DNA from: Symsagittifera roscoffensis
Lineage: Eukaryota; Xenacoelomorpha; Acoela; Convolutidae
Assembly: GCF_963678635.1 (NCBI RefSeq)
Contig: NC_087070.1
Coordinates: 7,784,539 to 7,848,538 of the forward strand
Reading direction: 5' to 3'
Length of the DNA stretch: 64,000 bases
Part shown: positions 24,251-35,787 of the stretch, one piece after another
Position numbering within the stretch: position 1 is the first letter of the stretch
Layout of the letters: every line of letters begins with the position of its first letter
Position numbers and translations under genes: made by a program
The notes under the pieces: generated by a model
Seen by the model: only the letters and a program-made list of their open reading frames with translations
Databases searched by the model: none
Told to the model about the DNA's origin: nothing

Positions 24251-24520
24251 GATGACCAGGGGCGGATTACATTAGCGCGAGGGGGATAAGTTTAACTTTT
24301 TTTCGATAACCAGGGGCGGATCAAGGATTTTATTGAGGAGAGGTGGATTTTCAAAAAATTCTGAAATTGTTTTCTGATTTTAGAAAAATTCAGGGTCAGC
24401 CAGCCAAAAATAGAGGTCTTATATTAGTACCAAAGGGGGACCCTTTGGCTAGTCAGGGTTAGAATCCCCCCCTGAATCTGGCTACTCCCCGCCCCCCAAA
24501 TCCATCCTCAATCTGGCGTC
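24215..24520 (-). mobile_element. hAT MITE fragments with a duplicated end
   Basis: Two left ends, CCAGGGGCGGATTAC (about 24256) and CCAGGGGCGGATCAAGG (about 24310), lie in a ~60-bp tandem duplication containing TTACATTAGC and GAGGGGGAT. A shortened body with AAAGGGGGACCCTTTGG follows. Confidence 0.6.
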
Positions 24521-26569
24521 CCCCTTACTAAATCTGGCTGGTTGTCGGAACATTTCGGACATATTCCTGATATGCAAGCAGTCTCTTTTCTATTATAAGT
24601 TAGACCACGAAATGAAAAGCATTTTTTTGACGCAATTTTCAAGTTTATGTATAGTTTTTTTCTACGAACAATAAACAGCAAAAAGAAAAATTTGGGCAAT
24701 CGAGTGATTTATTCTGTAAAAGTACTTTCAGTAAAAATTCAATGTACAAGAAAAACGTTCCAGAATCACGGTTGTCTCAATTGCGGTTTGACGTTTTCCG
24801 TTCTTATATAAGTTTAAGGCGAAAAGACACTCTTCACATCATTCAATATAAAAGTTAGCGTTCTTAATTTTTCTATTAAATTATCAAAAACCACTGGTTA
24901 TTTTGTCTTAGAAATGATAAAAATTAGTTTTTAGTTTCCTGTAGTTATGTTTTAAACATGTGATTAGATCAATATGCTCTGCTCGAAAAATTCTTGATTC
25001 AAAAATCAAGTTATAGTTCTCTTTTTTGGAAACCTTTTTGCTGCTAACAAAAAAGTATGGCCTAATTTTCTCTCTATTTTGACTGCACTAAAGAAACTAA
25101 GAAGTGCTCAAGCGTGGGGTCATACAGGCTTGTTCGTCGTGATTCTGACTTTGAAAAAAATCAAAAAAAATTGTCTCGTGTTGGAGAAGATTGAAAAATT
25201 GAACTCTTCTCAGAATCATTCTGCAGTTTTTAAATTAATTTAGATATTTATACCTCTCAATCGGTCGGTTTTTACGTCATTCAATCGCCTTTTATTGACA
25301 AAAAACGACGATCATTTTGGTGAATTTTTTTGTTGTTGACTTTTTTTAAATTTCATTTCTTCAATCGTTGTGATGCTTGCGCACCGCAACCGGCTCTCTT
25401 TTTTCAAAAACTAGTTCAATTTGTGAACAAAAATATGTTGCTTTTTGAATTGAATTCGATGTCTCAAGAAGCATTTACAATCACACCAAAGAAGAATAAA
25501 TTTAACTGAATCAGTTTCTCCCGGTAACTTTCATCGCCCTAAGAGGAAGCTGGTGCATACAAGAGCACTTAGATGCAGACTGCCGTCTTGTCTTCTCGCT
25601 CTATTAATTATTAAAAAGGCAGGTGATACGTATTTATTTTACTTACCAACTATTGAAACAAGCAGCAATCAAATATTGGCTGGAAGATAAGGATGCCTGC
25701 ACAAGCAAATAAACTGATCGCAATGAAATTTTGAGGGGAAACTCGAGCAAAAATCATGTAGCAATTGAACCCGAATTTCCCGAATTTAGTTGATTTTCAA
25801 AAACATTGTCTTAGATATTCGAGGAACAATTGCATTAAAGGCTCGTCACATTGGTTACACGTCGTTATCCGCAAAATTTTAGAACAATGAGAGCGAAACA
25901 CAGAATTGCGTTTTTTTTTTGAAATTTATTCATAATCAAAATTGTTTCGTTTCTGCGAATCATACATTCTGAAATTTTTATTGCCATGAATTGCTATTTT
26001 TATTGCTATGAATATATATTTTTATTGCTCCACCACAAATATTCACCTTATTTCTTTACTTTAGATTTGTTGATCAATTTTGTCGGTCGCAAGATGAGAG
26101 CTTAATCCGAACAATGTCATACTAATAAAAAGGCGTACAAACTTTTTCCGATTTCTCCAAATAAATTAAAATCGTTAGTACAACAATGCCGCTTTTTCTT
26201 TAGATTAGAAACTGTGCTGCAGGGAAATTGAACCCAATAACCAGTGGAGTTTGAAGACTACCAAACTTTTTGCAAAATAATTCACCTTCTTCCCCTTTGA
26301 AATGTATTCTTGTAGTATTCAAGCGGAAATTTTACTTCTTTGAACTATGTTTTTCCAGTCTAAAAGTTTTAAATAATTTTTTGCCGTATTCATTGTTTTT
26401 GCGAGTTTTTATAGATCATGTCAGTATGAAAAAAAAATAGAAAACAACCCAGAAACAGGATTTTTATTACATTTATCTTTTGCTTAAAACTAAAATTGGT
26501 ACCAGTTTCATCCTTTTTTCCAATAATTTTGATCTGAATTTCTTTTTCTTTGATTTAAGTGTGTACTCA
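24521..26569. other. No gene recognised
   Basis: AT-rich. A 50-base candidate exon on the minus strand (25696-25647, good acceptor and GTAAGT donor) has no partner exons and is not called. Confidence 0.35.
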
Positions 26570-28470
26570 TTTTTTGCACTCCCCATTTGCTACCAGTTTC
26601 CAGATTATCGACAGAACTTCTAGACTGTCGCTACCAATTTCGATACTGCCGCCACTAGCTTCGAAATTTTTCATTCGCAATTTTCAGGAAGGGGCGACCA
26701 TAAGATTTGTTGTTAAAATTCTTTTTGCCCAAACTTTTTGCCCTTTATTTTTAATTTATGGTTCGTGCTATCTTGTTCCTAATATCGTATTTGTTTGTCA
26801 TCAGAAGAAGTAAATCACAGTAAAATTCGACTTTCTGCCGCTAATAAAACAAGTATCAAATTTTGTAAGCAAAATAGTGAGAGATGTTTAAAAGTTTGGG
26901 GAGGGAGGGGGGGGGGGGGGGTGGTGGATGTGCTTATGGCGACCACAATGTTGACCTCACGCCACTGATGCAATCACTTATCACTTGAAGCTTAGCTTGT
27001 ACAACACGGCAAAAGACAATCTATACCTTGCTACCAGTTTACAGATTATCGACACACTTTCCAGAATGTCGCTACCAATTTCGATACTGTCGCCACTAGC
27101 TTCGAAATTTTTAATTCGCAATTTTCAGGAAGGGGCGACCATAAGATTTGTTGTTAAAATTCTTTTTGCCCAAACTTTTTGCCCTTTATTTTTAATTTAT
27201 GGTTCGTGCTATCTTGTTCCTAATATCGTATTTGCTTGTCATCAGAAGAAGTAAATCACAGTAAAATTCGACTTTCTGCCGCTAATAAAACAAGTATCAA
27301 ATTTTGTAAGCAAAATAGTGAGAGATGTTTAAAAGTTTGGGGAGGGAGGGGGGGGGGGTGGTGGATGTGCTTATGGCGACCACAATGTTGACCTCACGCC
27401 ACTGATGCAATCACTTATCACTTGATGCTTAGCTTGTACAACACGGCAAAAGACAATCTATACCTTGCTACCAGTTTACAGATTATCGACACACTTTCCA
27501 GAATGTCGCTACCAATTTCGATACTGTCGCCACTAGCTTCGAAATTTTTAATTCGCAATTTTCAGGAAGGGGCGACCATAAGATTTGTTGTTAAAATTCT
27601 TTTTGCCCAAACTTTTTGCCCTTTATTTTTAATTTATGGTTCGTGCTATCTTGTTCCTAATATCGTATTTGCTTGTCATCAGAAGAAGTAAATCACAGTA
27701 AAATTCGACTTTCTGCCGCTAATAAAACAAGTATCAAATTTTGTAAGCAAAATAGTGAGAGATGTTTAAAAGTTTGGGGAGGGAGGGGGGGGGGGGGGGG
27801 GTGGTGGATGTGCTTATGGCGACCACAATGTTGACCTCACGCCACTGATGCAATCACTTATCACTTGATGCTTAGCTTGTACAACACGGCAAAAGACAAT
27901 CTATACCTTGCTACCAGTTTACAGATTATCGACACACTTTCCAGAATGTCGCTACCAATTTCGATACTGTCGCCACTAGCTTCGAAATTTTTAATTCGCA
28001 ATTTTCAGGAAGGGGCGACCATAAGATTTGTTGTTAAAATTCTTTTTGCCCAAACTTTTTGCCCTTTATTTTTAATTTATGGTTCGTGCTATCTTGTTCC
28101 TAATATCGTATTTGTTTGTCATCAGAAGAAGTAAATCACAGTAAAATTCGACTTTCTGCCGCTAATAAAACAAGTATCAAATTTTGTAAGCAAAATAGTG
28201 AGAGATGTTTAAAAGTTTGGGGAGGGGGGGGGGGTGGTGGATGTGCTTATGGCGACCACAATGTTGACCTCACGCCACTGATGCAATCACTTATCACTTG
28301 ATGCTTAGCTTGTACAACACGGCAAAAGACAATCTATACCTTGCTACCAGTTTACAGATTATCGACACACTTTCCAGAATGTCGCTACCAATTTCGATAC
28401 TGTCGCCACTAGCTTCGAAATTTTTAATTCGGAATTTTCAGGAAGGGGCGACCATAAGACTTGTTGTTAA
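26570..28470. repeat. Tandem array of a ~437-bp unit, about 4.4 copies
   Basis: Units repeat every 433-443 bases, and the spacing differs mainly through one G tract (about 26897, 27338, 27783 and 28223). The first unit is slightly diverged and the last is cut short after CGACCATAAGACTTG. Each carries the same 66-89 codon open frame, but its composition looks non-coding and there are no splice signals. Near-identity points to recent expansion. Confidence 0.93.
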
Positions 28471-29126
28471 ATTTTTTTTAAAAAACTTCGGGCGTTAGTC
28501 TTTTTTCCAGCATCTCTTACCATATCCAGACAAAAAAAAATTTCAATTAACAAATTTTTTGCCCTTTATGTTTAATTTATGGTTCTTGCTATCTTGTTAC
28601 ATCACCTTTCTTTACTGTTCGTCCTATTTTGACGCAAGTACGTCTCCAATTTTCATCAAATCTGCTCCAAATTCCGGACCCAGCATTCTATCATCCAAAA
28701 TAACTAGCGGGGTGTAAGATATATGTCTGACACTTGCATTATGTCGGTGAGACTAAATTTTCAAATAGTAGTTAAAAATACCCGTTTGAAACTGGTTTGT
28801 TTCAAAAAAATTTGCGAGGTGCATGAATGGAGTTGAAACGAATTTAACGCGTTCTTGCGATATGATTGTATTTGGTTATAAATGTTGCGAATTTCACAGT
28901 GAATGAAAATGTATATTGCAAACAATTTGTTATGATTTTAATGATTTTTATTCCGAATTTCGTAGCGAATGCAACGAAAAATTTGTGCTCGTGGTGTTTT
29001 TTTGTTCAGACAAATTTCAACTTTTTAACTAGCCGTTTTTGACCAATTTTGTGGATTTGAAAAAATAGACGAAATTTTGAAAATCTTTTTTTTTTCGTGA
29101 TGAGCATATCCCACCATGCTCACTGC
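28471..29126. other. Mostly unrecognised; hairpin-element fragment at about 28940-29060
   Basis: CAGACAAATTTCAACTTTTT and AACTAGCCGTTTTTGACC near 29007-29045 match the hairpin element. A short open frame on the minus strand near 28620-28750 (MLGPEFGADLMKIG) looks protein-like but is not recognised. Confidence 0.45.
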
Positions 29127-29355
29127 CAGGGGCGGATCTTGGATTATCTCGGGGAGGAGGGGGTTTTCAAAAACCTCTTTTTTCTTAAGGTTGACCAAGC
29201 TGAGTTTTTGAGCGCTCCCATAACATTAGCAGACAATGATTTGACAAAAATTCTTGTGGCACAGGCAAATTTTTGGGCACTTTTTGGAAAATTTGGACTG
29301 AAAGGACCTCGTTTTTTTGTGCGCGCTCCACCTCAAAATTAGTATATATATTATT

Positions 29356-29406
<51 letters not shown>

Positions 29407-29408
29407 GC

Positions 29409-29491
<83 letters not shown>

Positions 29492-29850
29492 TTTTTGTTG
29501 TTGTTGCTCTTGTTGTTTTGGATTCCCAGTTTTCACGTTTGTTAGAAGATTGTCCATTTGTTTCGGCAATTTGCACAATCGCAGCATAGCTGCGATGTGC
29601 ACACATTGCTGCTTAAAAATCGTTCTTTGGCGTGTTTTCACAAGAGAATGCTGCCACTAAGATTCGTTTTTTTAGGCATTTAGGATTTCAAAAATCTACC
29701 TGTGCATCAATTGGCTGTACAAAAGTAATATCATTTCTCGTCTTATCGATTCTGAAGGCGCAATAAAAAATTTTTTAAAGCAGAGTCAATCAAAAATGGA
29801 TTTTTTAAAAAACCAAAGAGGGACCATTTGAGGCGGCAGGGGTTCAAACC
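29127..29850 (-). mobile_element. hAT MITE split by a (TTG)n tract
   Basis: The left end CAGGGGCGGATCTTGG and the body run to CACCTCAAAATTAGTATATA. The remainder, ending AGGCGGCAGGGGTTCAAACC, resumes after the microsatellite and about 180 bases of other sequence. The far TIR is lost. Confidence 0.65.
29353..29516. repeat. (TTG)n microsatellite
   Basis: About 50 GTT/TTG units with a few interruptions. Open frames here (poly-Leu, poly-Val, poly-Gln, poly-Thr) are artefacts of the repeat. Confidence 0.97.
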
Positions 29851-30104
29851 CCGAGAAGATTGGTTGCAAAATTTGCACAAATATTTAAAAATTTCATCAA
29901 TTTCAAAATTACACTAAATAATATTTGTTTTCTGGCCAATCTATACAATTTTTTCGTAGTTCCAACTAACGAACAAATCAAAGCTTTCAACGTCCATTCA
30001 ACATCCAACTTTCAAATTCTTATAACTTTACAAAAAAATAATGGCAAGAGAATTCTCGACTCCAATTAAAAGCGACGGTATCTATCAGATGGCAGCATTC
30101 AAAC

Positions 30105-30541
30105 CAGTAGCAGATTTAGGGGGGGGGTGGAGGCCTCTTGCCTCCTCAGGGACTCGACCCCCTGCCGACCCAAAGGGTCCCCCCTTTGTACTATTTTGAT
30201 ATATCTATTTTTGGTGAGGTACCCTTAAAGTTTTCTAAAGGCGCTTTCGGAGCCAATATTTACTAATTTTAGAGCGGGGATCGCGCGCTGATAGAAAACG
30301 CAATTTTTTGGTCAAAGTTTTCCAAAAATGCCTAAAACGCTTTTTTGGCCTGTTTTTATTTGCCTGTGGCGCAGAAAATTTGGTCAAAATGGGGTGCTTA
30401 TAGTGATTTGGGAGAGCTCAGAAATTCAATTTGGTCGACCTAAAAAAAGGTCGACAAAATTTTCGAATTTTTTTGGAAAATTCGCCCCCCCCCCCCATTC
30501 CCCCACTTCGAGGAAAATCCAAAATCCTAGATCCGCTCCTG
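30105..30541 (+). mobile_element. hAT MITE, nearly full length
   Basis: A diverged left end (CAGTAGCAGATTTAGG) and a right end CCTAGATCCGCTCCTG, flanked by ATTCAAAC and ATACAAAC (7 of 8 match). It lies about 200 bases beyond the stop of the WAP/PPxY gene. Confidence 0.8.
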
Positions 30542-30747
30542 ATACAAACTATATCAGAAAAGATATAGTTTAAAAGAGCGAACAAAGTCTTTCAAAAACT
30601 AGAATTTGCAACTTCTAAAAGAGTGACCGCAAATTGTATCCACTGTATTTTTTCAATAGCTATCATAGAAACTGATAGACCATAGGTATAAGCATCTCTA
30701 ACTCTAACAGTGTTCTAAAAAATTTCTAAATCTATAAAGCATAAAGT

Positions 30748-31000
30748 TCACAATTTGCAGTTAGTTTTCTTAATTGCGTTGGCCCAGTAGTCGGGAGGGG
30801 GACCTTCTTGGGTCTCGCTATTGCTGGGTGGGGGCATTGGCATCATCACTTCCTGAGAATAGGGTGGGGGAGGGGTATTGGTGTTGAATATTCCTTCATT
30901 TTCATTTATATTATTTTCCGATGAAGCTGAACTTCCTGTATTGGGGATTACAATGACTTCGTCTCGACAGTTTTCGGAGTAACTCGGAAGAGTCGGTTTG
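30748..31000 (-). CDS. WAP/PPxY gene exon 4: proline-rich cytoplasmic tail
   Basis: The acceptor is atttttcag. It encodes 83 residues from KPTLPSYSENC to KKTNCKL and a TAA stop. It holds LPSY, TPPPPYSQEV and PPPDYW and is otherwise Ser/Asn/Glu-rich and probably disordered. The 3' end of the mRNA is not defined; no clear AATAAA was seen just downstream. Confidence 0.87.
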
Positions 31001-34000
31001 CTGAAAAATGAAATCTTTGCAATAAAAACCAACTCACAAATTTTCAAATTTCTCCGTTTCGAAGTGTTTCGGACTTTCTTCAACGATTTTGAAAATAAAT
31101 ATTATAATCAGGGGTGGATTTACCGGGGAACGCCCCCTTTCTTAGGATTTCGATCCCTCTCAAAACGCAAAAAAGGAACCTTTGTCGCTAGTTTTATCTG
31201 AAGGAACCTGCTAGCTTTAATTCAACGGGGCGCAACTTTTGATCAAAATGATGGTCATGAATAAAATTGAGAACGTAATCTACGACTTATAAGCCTGAAA
31301 ACAAATTAAATTATAATTAAAGAGCCGCACATTCAGCTTTTGATAAATACCTTTGATCTTAGCTTTCTTTGCTTGGTTTTAAAAACGTTTTAAGATTCGC
31401 ATTTTTGCGCCTGCGATTTGATTTTGTACGCTTTAGTAAACACAACTAAATTTTTATGATTTTCTTTTTTGAAAATAGCTGACAAAATCCTCATCCGAAC
31501 TTCAGCAAGCAATAATAGTATCTCCACTTACATATCGTATGGAGAATTTGTAGATAACGTAGAAGGGAATCTTGGACTGTTTTCAATCCGGTTTGTTTTG
31601 CAGCACCCTAAAATCGATAAATTTTCTATGAAAACAAAAGAATCGAAAATCCTTTACATTTGCACTCAGCACATCTTTTCATATTTTCACCCATTTACTA
31701 TGTACATAGCTTACCCGGGTTGAGTTCCCATTCCAAATTATCAATAAAAATTTTATAAAAACAGTGATCAGATGGTGATACAAAGTATGATACGTTCAGA
31801 GAGAAATTGAGTGGAGCTAAAAATACAGGAAACCATCTGTGGAGTTTGATAGCGAGAAATTTATAGAAAAGTTTGCAAAATTATAATAGCATGACTGTTC
31901 GCATCAGGGCGCATCCTGCGCCGTCTATGAAACAGTTTTTGATTTCAAAAAATTAATGAAATTTTTAAGCAAAAGAAACTTTGAAGTGTTTTTTCTTATT
32001 ATTTTTTCAGTAAAGCGCCTCCCCCTTGCTATTTTGACGAGAGTCTTAACAAATCGAGCACATTATTTAATTTATTTTTCCGATTTTCGAAGAAAATGTG
32101 GATTTTTTATGCTTCGGTTGTTTTTTCATTGAGTCAATTTTTGGTTTTTTAATTACCCGTACTGAAAAGAAATGGATTATCATCGATTTTATAAAATTAT
32201 ACAGATAATGAAGCAAAAACCTGAATAACTGATTTGCAAAGATTCAGAAGCGATTTAGTTTGCTACAAAAAAGTCGCGTACAAATTCAATTTCAATCAAT
32301 TTTAAATCGATTTAAATCCAATTTTTTCAGTTTTTTGCTTTCAATTTCATACGGATTTTGAGTAACAAAACGAATCGATTGAAATCAATTTTAATCAATT
32401 TTTGTCTGTATTTTTGTGTACTGATTTTATACCAATTTTATACAATTTATATATTCAATTTTTCTCGGTTATCAAAAAAAAACAGTGGAAACAAAATTTT
32501 ATGATATGCTTTTCATTTGGTTCTCGTGTTGATATTTGGTCTCAAAAAAGACAAATAGAGAAACTTTTCATAACTTTATTTTTCATACCGCTGGAGCTGT
32601 TAGATTTTCAAGATTCAGAAGAATTCGCCTCAGCTCAACACTTTGTACTATGAAAACTCTCCTTGTGAGCCTCTCGATCCTTGTAGCTTCAATGGAAACT
32701 TTTCTAGTGTACAAAAAGTTGCCCAATTTTGGAAACCAAAAAATAGTTACTTTAAAACGTTTTGTTTAGAATATTACCGATTTTATTTTACCTTGCATAA
32801 ATCCATTCAAAGCAATTAAGATCGATTCCTTAGGCGGAAAAATCCGTTTAACCCATTCTAATCCGATTTACCTATCTAAGTGGGCTATGCTAAATCGGTT
32901 TCTATACAGCATAATAATCTGGATAAATATCGATTTAAAACAATTTCAATCTCAAGTTTGTTAGTGCGAGTGAGCACTCATGACGGAGTTTTGTCAACAG
33001 CTGAAAAAAAAAGCGTCCTTGAATTGTCCGAATGAGTTAGGCTGAGTTGTCTGATTTTGAAATTGGCTGAATAATCTTTGGCTGAATTGTCTGTGCGACA
33101 AAAAATTATTGAGCTCAATTTTGAAAACCTGTCTCACCTGTGGTCATTTTTTGTAGGGTTATGATGGTTTGAAAACGGCTAATTTGGCCAAGTTAGGATT
33201 AACAACGCGCAAAAAAAACACGCGTAAGCGGCGGATTATTACGTTCCAAATTAAATTGAGGCCAGCCATTTCTTCTTATTATTAGTATACAGGACTCCAT
33301 ATGCTACCTTTGTAACTTATATTAGCTTGAGAGGGGATAAAAAATTTTTCAATAAAAAACTTTTAAAGTTTGTAAGTGTTCTCAAAAAAGAGTAGGACGT
33401 CAGAGCTTCGTCCTGATACACGAGCAGTTTTTTCTAATTTATATGAAAAAATTTTGCAGCACGGATTCAAAAGGGCAAATTCAGTGCACAAAAAGCAATT
33501 TTTTTTGTTGGATGCAAAAATCAGCATGCATACGACAAGTAGATCGGAAAAACTTTAAAAATTGTTATATTATTTAGGCAAAAAGCAAATTTTACGTCAA
33601 ATTAAACCAAAATACAACCTCATCAAACTTTAAAAAAAAACAAATGTACAAAAGCAAAAAAACTCACAGCTGCGTTTCTGCAAATAAGTGACTTTTTGTA
33701 CTAAAGATTTTTGTAAACGGATTGAGAAAAGAATCGGAATAGCTTGAAATTTTAGTTTTTGTTTTTTTAACTATCCTCATTGAAATTTAGACAACTCAGC
33801 CAAAAATACACAGACCATTCAGTCCTAGACAATTCAGCCACTTTTTCAATAGTTTTAGGTTTAAAAAATGCGCTGGAGTTAACTCTCGGTTTAAGGTCGT
33901 CGGTGAGGGCGCCACGCGCGCGTCGCCGCTTCACGCACTGTATTAGGTTCTACCATGTGTAGGCAAGCTCGCAAAACGTTGGTTTGACTGCAGCGGTCAC

Positions 34001-35787
34001 TTTTAAAAATTTAAAGAAGAAAATCTATTTTTTGTCTTTTTGGCTTAAGTGTCAGTGACTAAAGTGTCTGAATGTTTTGGCTGAATTTTCTGAAATTCAT
34101 ATTGGCTGGACGCGAATAATCTAGGCTTACATAAATTCGAATATGATTTACTAAATATGCGAGCAATAACTGCCATATTTTCAATTTTCTTCGTAATTTT
34201 TATAGTTTTTTTTCAAAAAACTACTGCGCGTACTCAATAAAATACTCAGAATATTCGCTGAATTGTCTTGTTACGAGCAGTTGCGTATCTTCCTTTTTGG
34301 ATATTAGTGACTCAAATAATATTTTTCAAAAAAGTGCAAAAAAATGAAGAAAGTGTACTTACCATTTTTGTGATTGTAGACTATAGAGGCACAAGCAAGG
34401 AAAGTAGCCAGCACGATTACAGAGACGGAAAGGATTGGGATTACGCTAAAGCATTAAAAAGCAAAACTATTCTTTAGAAATTTAAAAATAGGTCTTTAAA
34501 ACAATTTAAATCTCTGCGTCATCCCCCCTCTCCCCTCCAAAGTTCAAAAATACAATTTTATCCTGCGCATGCGCTCAAATTTATTGTTATACATATGCTT
34601 AAGAACCTTTAAATAATGCAATTGGTTTGTGGACGAGCATTCTTATAAAGTAGACCCCCTGGTTTGACCTCCTGACTTGGCTCGATCCATTTTGTCTGAG
34701 TGACTCTTTTAGGTTTCTGCTCTTTTTCTCCCCCCCCCCACCCTATCCGCCAATTTCTATTAACAAAAGATTTGTTTATGTTGTTACGATTGTTATGGAA
34801 AATGGCTTGATGCATAGTTAGGCCACAACAGCCATATTGGGTCTGCATATTCAACCTTGTAAAAGCACTAGTTACGCAATGAAATCGATACGACCCCCTG
34901 CAGACCCAAAGGGTCCCCCGTTTGTACTTTTCTGAGATATCCATTTTTGGTGACTAACCCTAAAATTTTTCTAAAGGCGTCTTTGGCACCGATATATACT
35001 AACTTTGAGGAGTGAGCGCGCGCCGAAAAAACGCAATTTTTTGGTCAAAGTTTTCCAAAAAAAAAGCCTAAAAACGCCATTTTGCTGCGCAGAAAATTTG
35101 GTCAAAACAAGGTGCTTTGGCAGAGCTCGGAAAATGAAACGTCGACAACATTTTCGAATTTTTTTGAATATCCCCCCCCCCCCTCGAGAAAACCCCTGAT
35201 CCGCCCCTGCTAGGGATCAATAATATATTAATCAGTGCAACTTTTGCATAACAAATTGCAATAATATTTCATCTGCCGTTTTTTGCAGAAATGCATCAAA
35301 AGTGATGAGCTCTTCAAAACTTTGAGGCAATTTCCAGTTCTGGATCAAATTGATATCCTCCTTCCAGATAGTTCAAGTTAAGATCCTCTACCCCAGCGTT
35401 TGGTTAGGTATAAATTTGTAGAGCGCTGCGTGTAAAAAGCTCGATTCTAATTGGCTGAAAATTCAATTCAATACCAAGTTAACATCCTTCCCCCCCTGAA
35501 CGGATTTGAGGGGGGATGTTAAATTGGTCCCCAGTTTTCCACTTTGGCACTTACATTGTTAACGGGGGCTCCTTGCATTCATCTCGGGACGAAACTCTAC
35601 AGATTCCGTCGCAACACAGTTCTCGGTTTCCGCACTCGTTGTCTTCGGAGCACGGCGTCGCCGGCTCGCAAATGTATTCGTAAATTTCGTTCCCATAACA
35701 CGCGTGATCTCCCGGAAGGCCGAAAACAGTTACTGTGAACTGAATCGAACTCACAATTATTATAATTACTGAATTGTTGGAAGTCAT
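30748..35787 (-). CDS. Type I membrane protein: WAP-like eight-Cys ectodomain, TM helix, PPxY tail (4 exons)
   Basis: Exons on the minus strand are 35787-35555, 34445-34363, 31607-31532 and 31000-30748. All junctions are GT-AG with matching phases, giving 214 codons plus a stop. Residues 7-23 form a signal peptide core. Cysteines at 30, 40, 46, 52, 58, 59, 63 and 71 give C-x5-C-x5-CC-x3-C in the core, the spacing of a WAP four-disulfide domain. A TM helix spans about 79-101. A Cys pair at 107-108 just inside the membrane could be palmitoylated. The tail holds LPSY (135-138), PPPY (175-178) and PPDY (199-202), which are WW-domain ligands of the kind bound by NEDD4-type ubiquitin ligases. The architecture recalls the Shisa/CYYR1/WBP1/VOPP1 group (Cys-rich, one TM, PPxY tail), but the cysteine spacing is closer to WAP. 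No exact orthologue is recognised. Two further copies of exon 1 lie upstream. Confidence 0.85.
31109..31210 (+). mobile_element. Partial hAT MITE in WAP/PPxY intron 3
   Basis: Starts CAGGGGTGGATTTA and keeps a C tract and TTTCGATCCC, then loses similarity. Confidence 0.45.
31532..31607 (-). CDS. WAP/PPxY gene exon 3: juxtamembrane segment
   Basis: 76 bases between acceptor cgattttag and donor GATAT|GTAAGT. It encodes CCKTNRIENSPRFPSTL and continues to SPYD. At 3n+1 bases it is the length needed to convert the phase after exon 2 into the phase required by exon 4, which is strong support for so short an exon. Confidence 0.8.
32156..32971. mobile_element. TIR element with AT-rich core, CCCGCACTG family, in WAP/PPxY intron 2
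   Basis: The left end ACCCGTACTGAAAAGAAATG and the right end read backwards (ACTCGCACTAACAAAC) resemble the termini of the elements at 11328 and 44044. Near both ends there are GATTTAAATCGATTT-like repeats. Boundaries are approximate. Confidence 0.5.
33110..33440 (-). repeat. Decayed hairpin element copy in WAP/PPxY intron 2
   Basis: Shared blocks are TCACCTGTGGTCATTTTTTG and ACACGCGTAAGCGG, with a degenerate terminal hairpin (GAGCTTCGTCCTGATACACG) near 33398-33424. Confidence 0.6.
34363..34445 (-). CDS. WAP/PPxY gene exon 2: transmembrane helix
   Basis: 83 bases between acceptor atgctttag and donor G|GTAAGT. It encodes VIPILSVSVIVLATFLACAS followed by IVYNHKN, a single hydrophobic helix with a polar, basic cytoplasmic edge. 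The phase-2 entry matches exon 1 and the one-base exit matches exon 3. Confidence 0.85.
34885..35209 (+). mobile_element. hAT MITE, left end missing, in WAP/PPxY intron 1
   Basis: It runs from CGACCCCCTGCAGACCCAAA to GATCCGCCCCTG and shares AGCGCGCGCCGAAAAAACGC with the family. The first ~60 bases and the left TIR are lost. Confidence 0.75.
35462..35534. repeat. Fold-back segment downstream of exon 1 (also at about 36887 and 38298)
   Basis: ACCAAGTTAACATCC and GGATGTTAAATTGGT pair across a C6/G6 stem with a short loop. It lies just inside intron 1 and is repeated in each tandem unit. Confidence 0.6.
35555..35787 (-). CDS. WAP/PPxY gene exon 1, copy A (nearest to exon 2)
   Basis: The exon starts at ATG 35787 and ends ACAAT|GTAAGT, leaving two bases of a codon that exon 2 completes as Ile. 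It encodes the signal peptide and all eight ectodomain cysteines. Read without splicing, the frame stops at once at the donor itself. A TTATAA lies about 30 bases upstream of the ATG. TTCTTAG|AGGTAAAAATG just before the start looks like a splice acceptor, so a leader exon or trans-spliced leader is possible. Confidence 0.85.

Noticed and set aside
25647-25696. Minus-strand 50-base exon with good acceptor and GTAAGT donor
   Set aside because: No neighbouring exon matches its phase and the peptide is not recognised. A 40-codon hydrophobic frame overlapping it is within chance.
26559-28498. Five similar 66-89 codon frames as a gene family
   Set aside because: They are the same frame in a recent DNA tandem array, with no splice or expression signal and non-coding-like composition.
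29226-29641. Long open frames of poly-Gln, poly-Thr, poly-Leu and poly-Val
   Set aside because: They are the (TTG)n microsatellite read in several frames on both strands, inside a hAT MITE.
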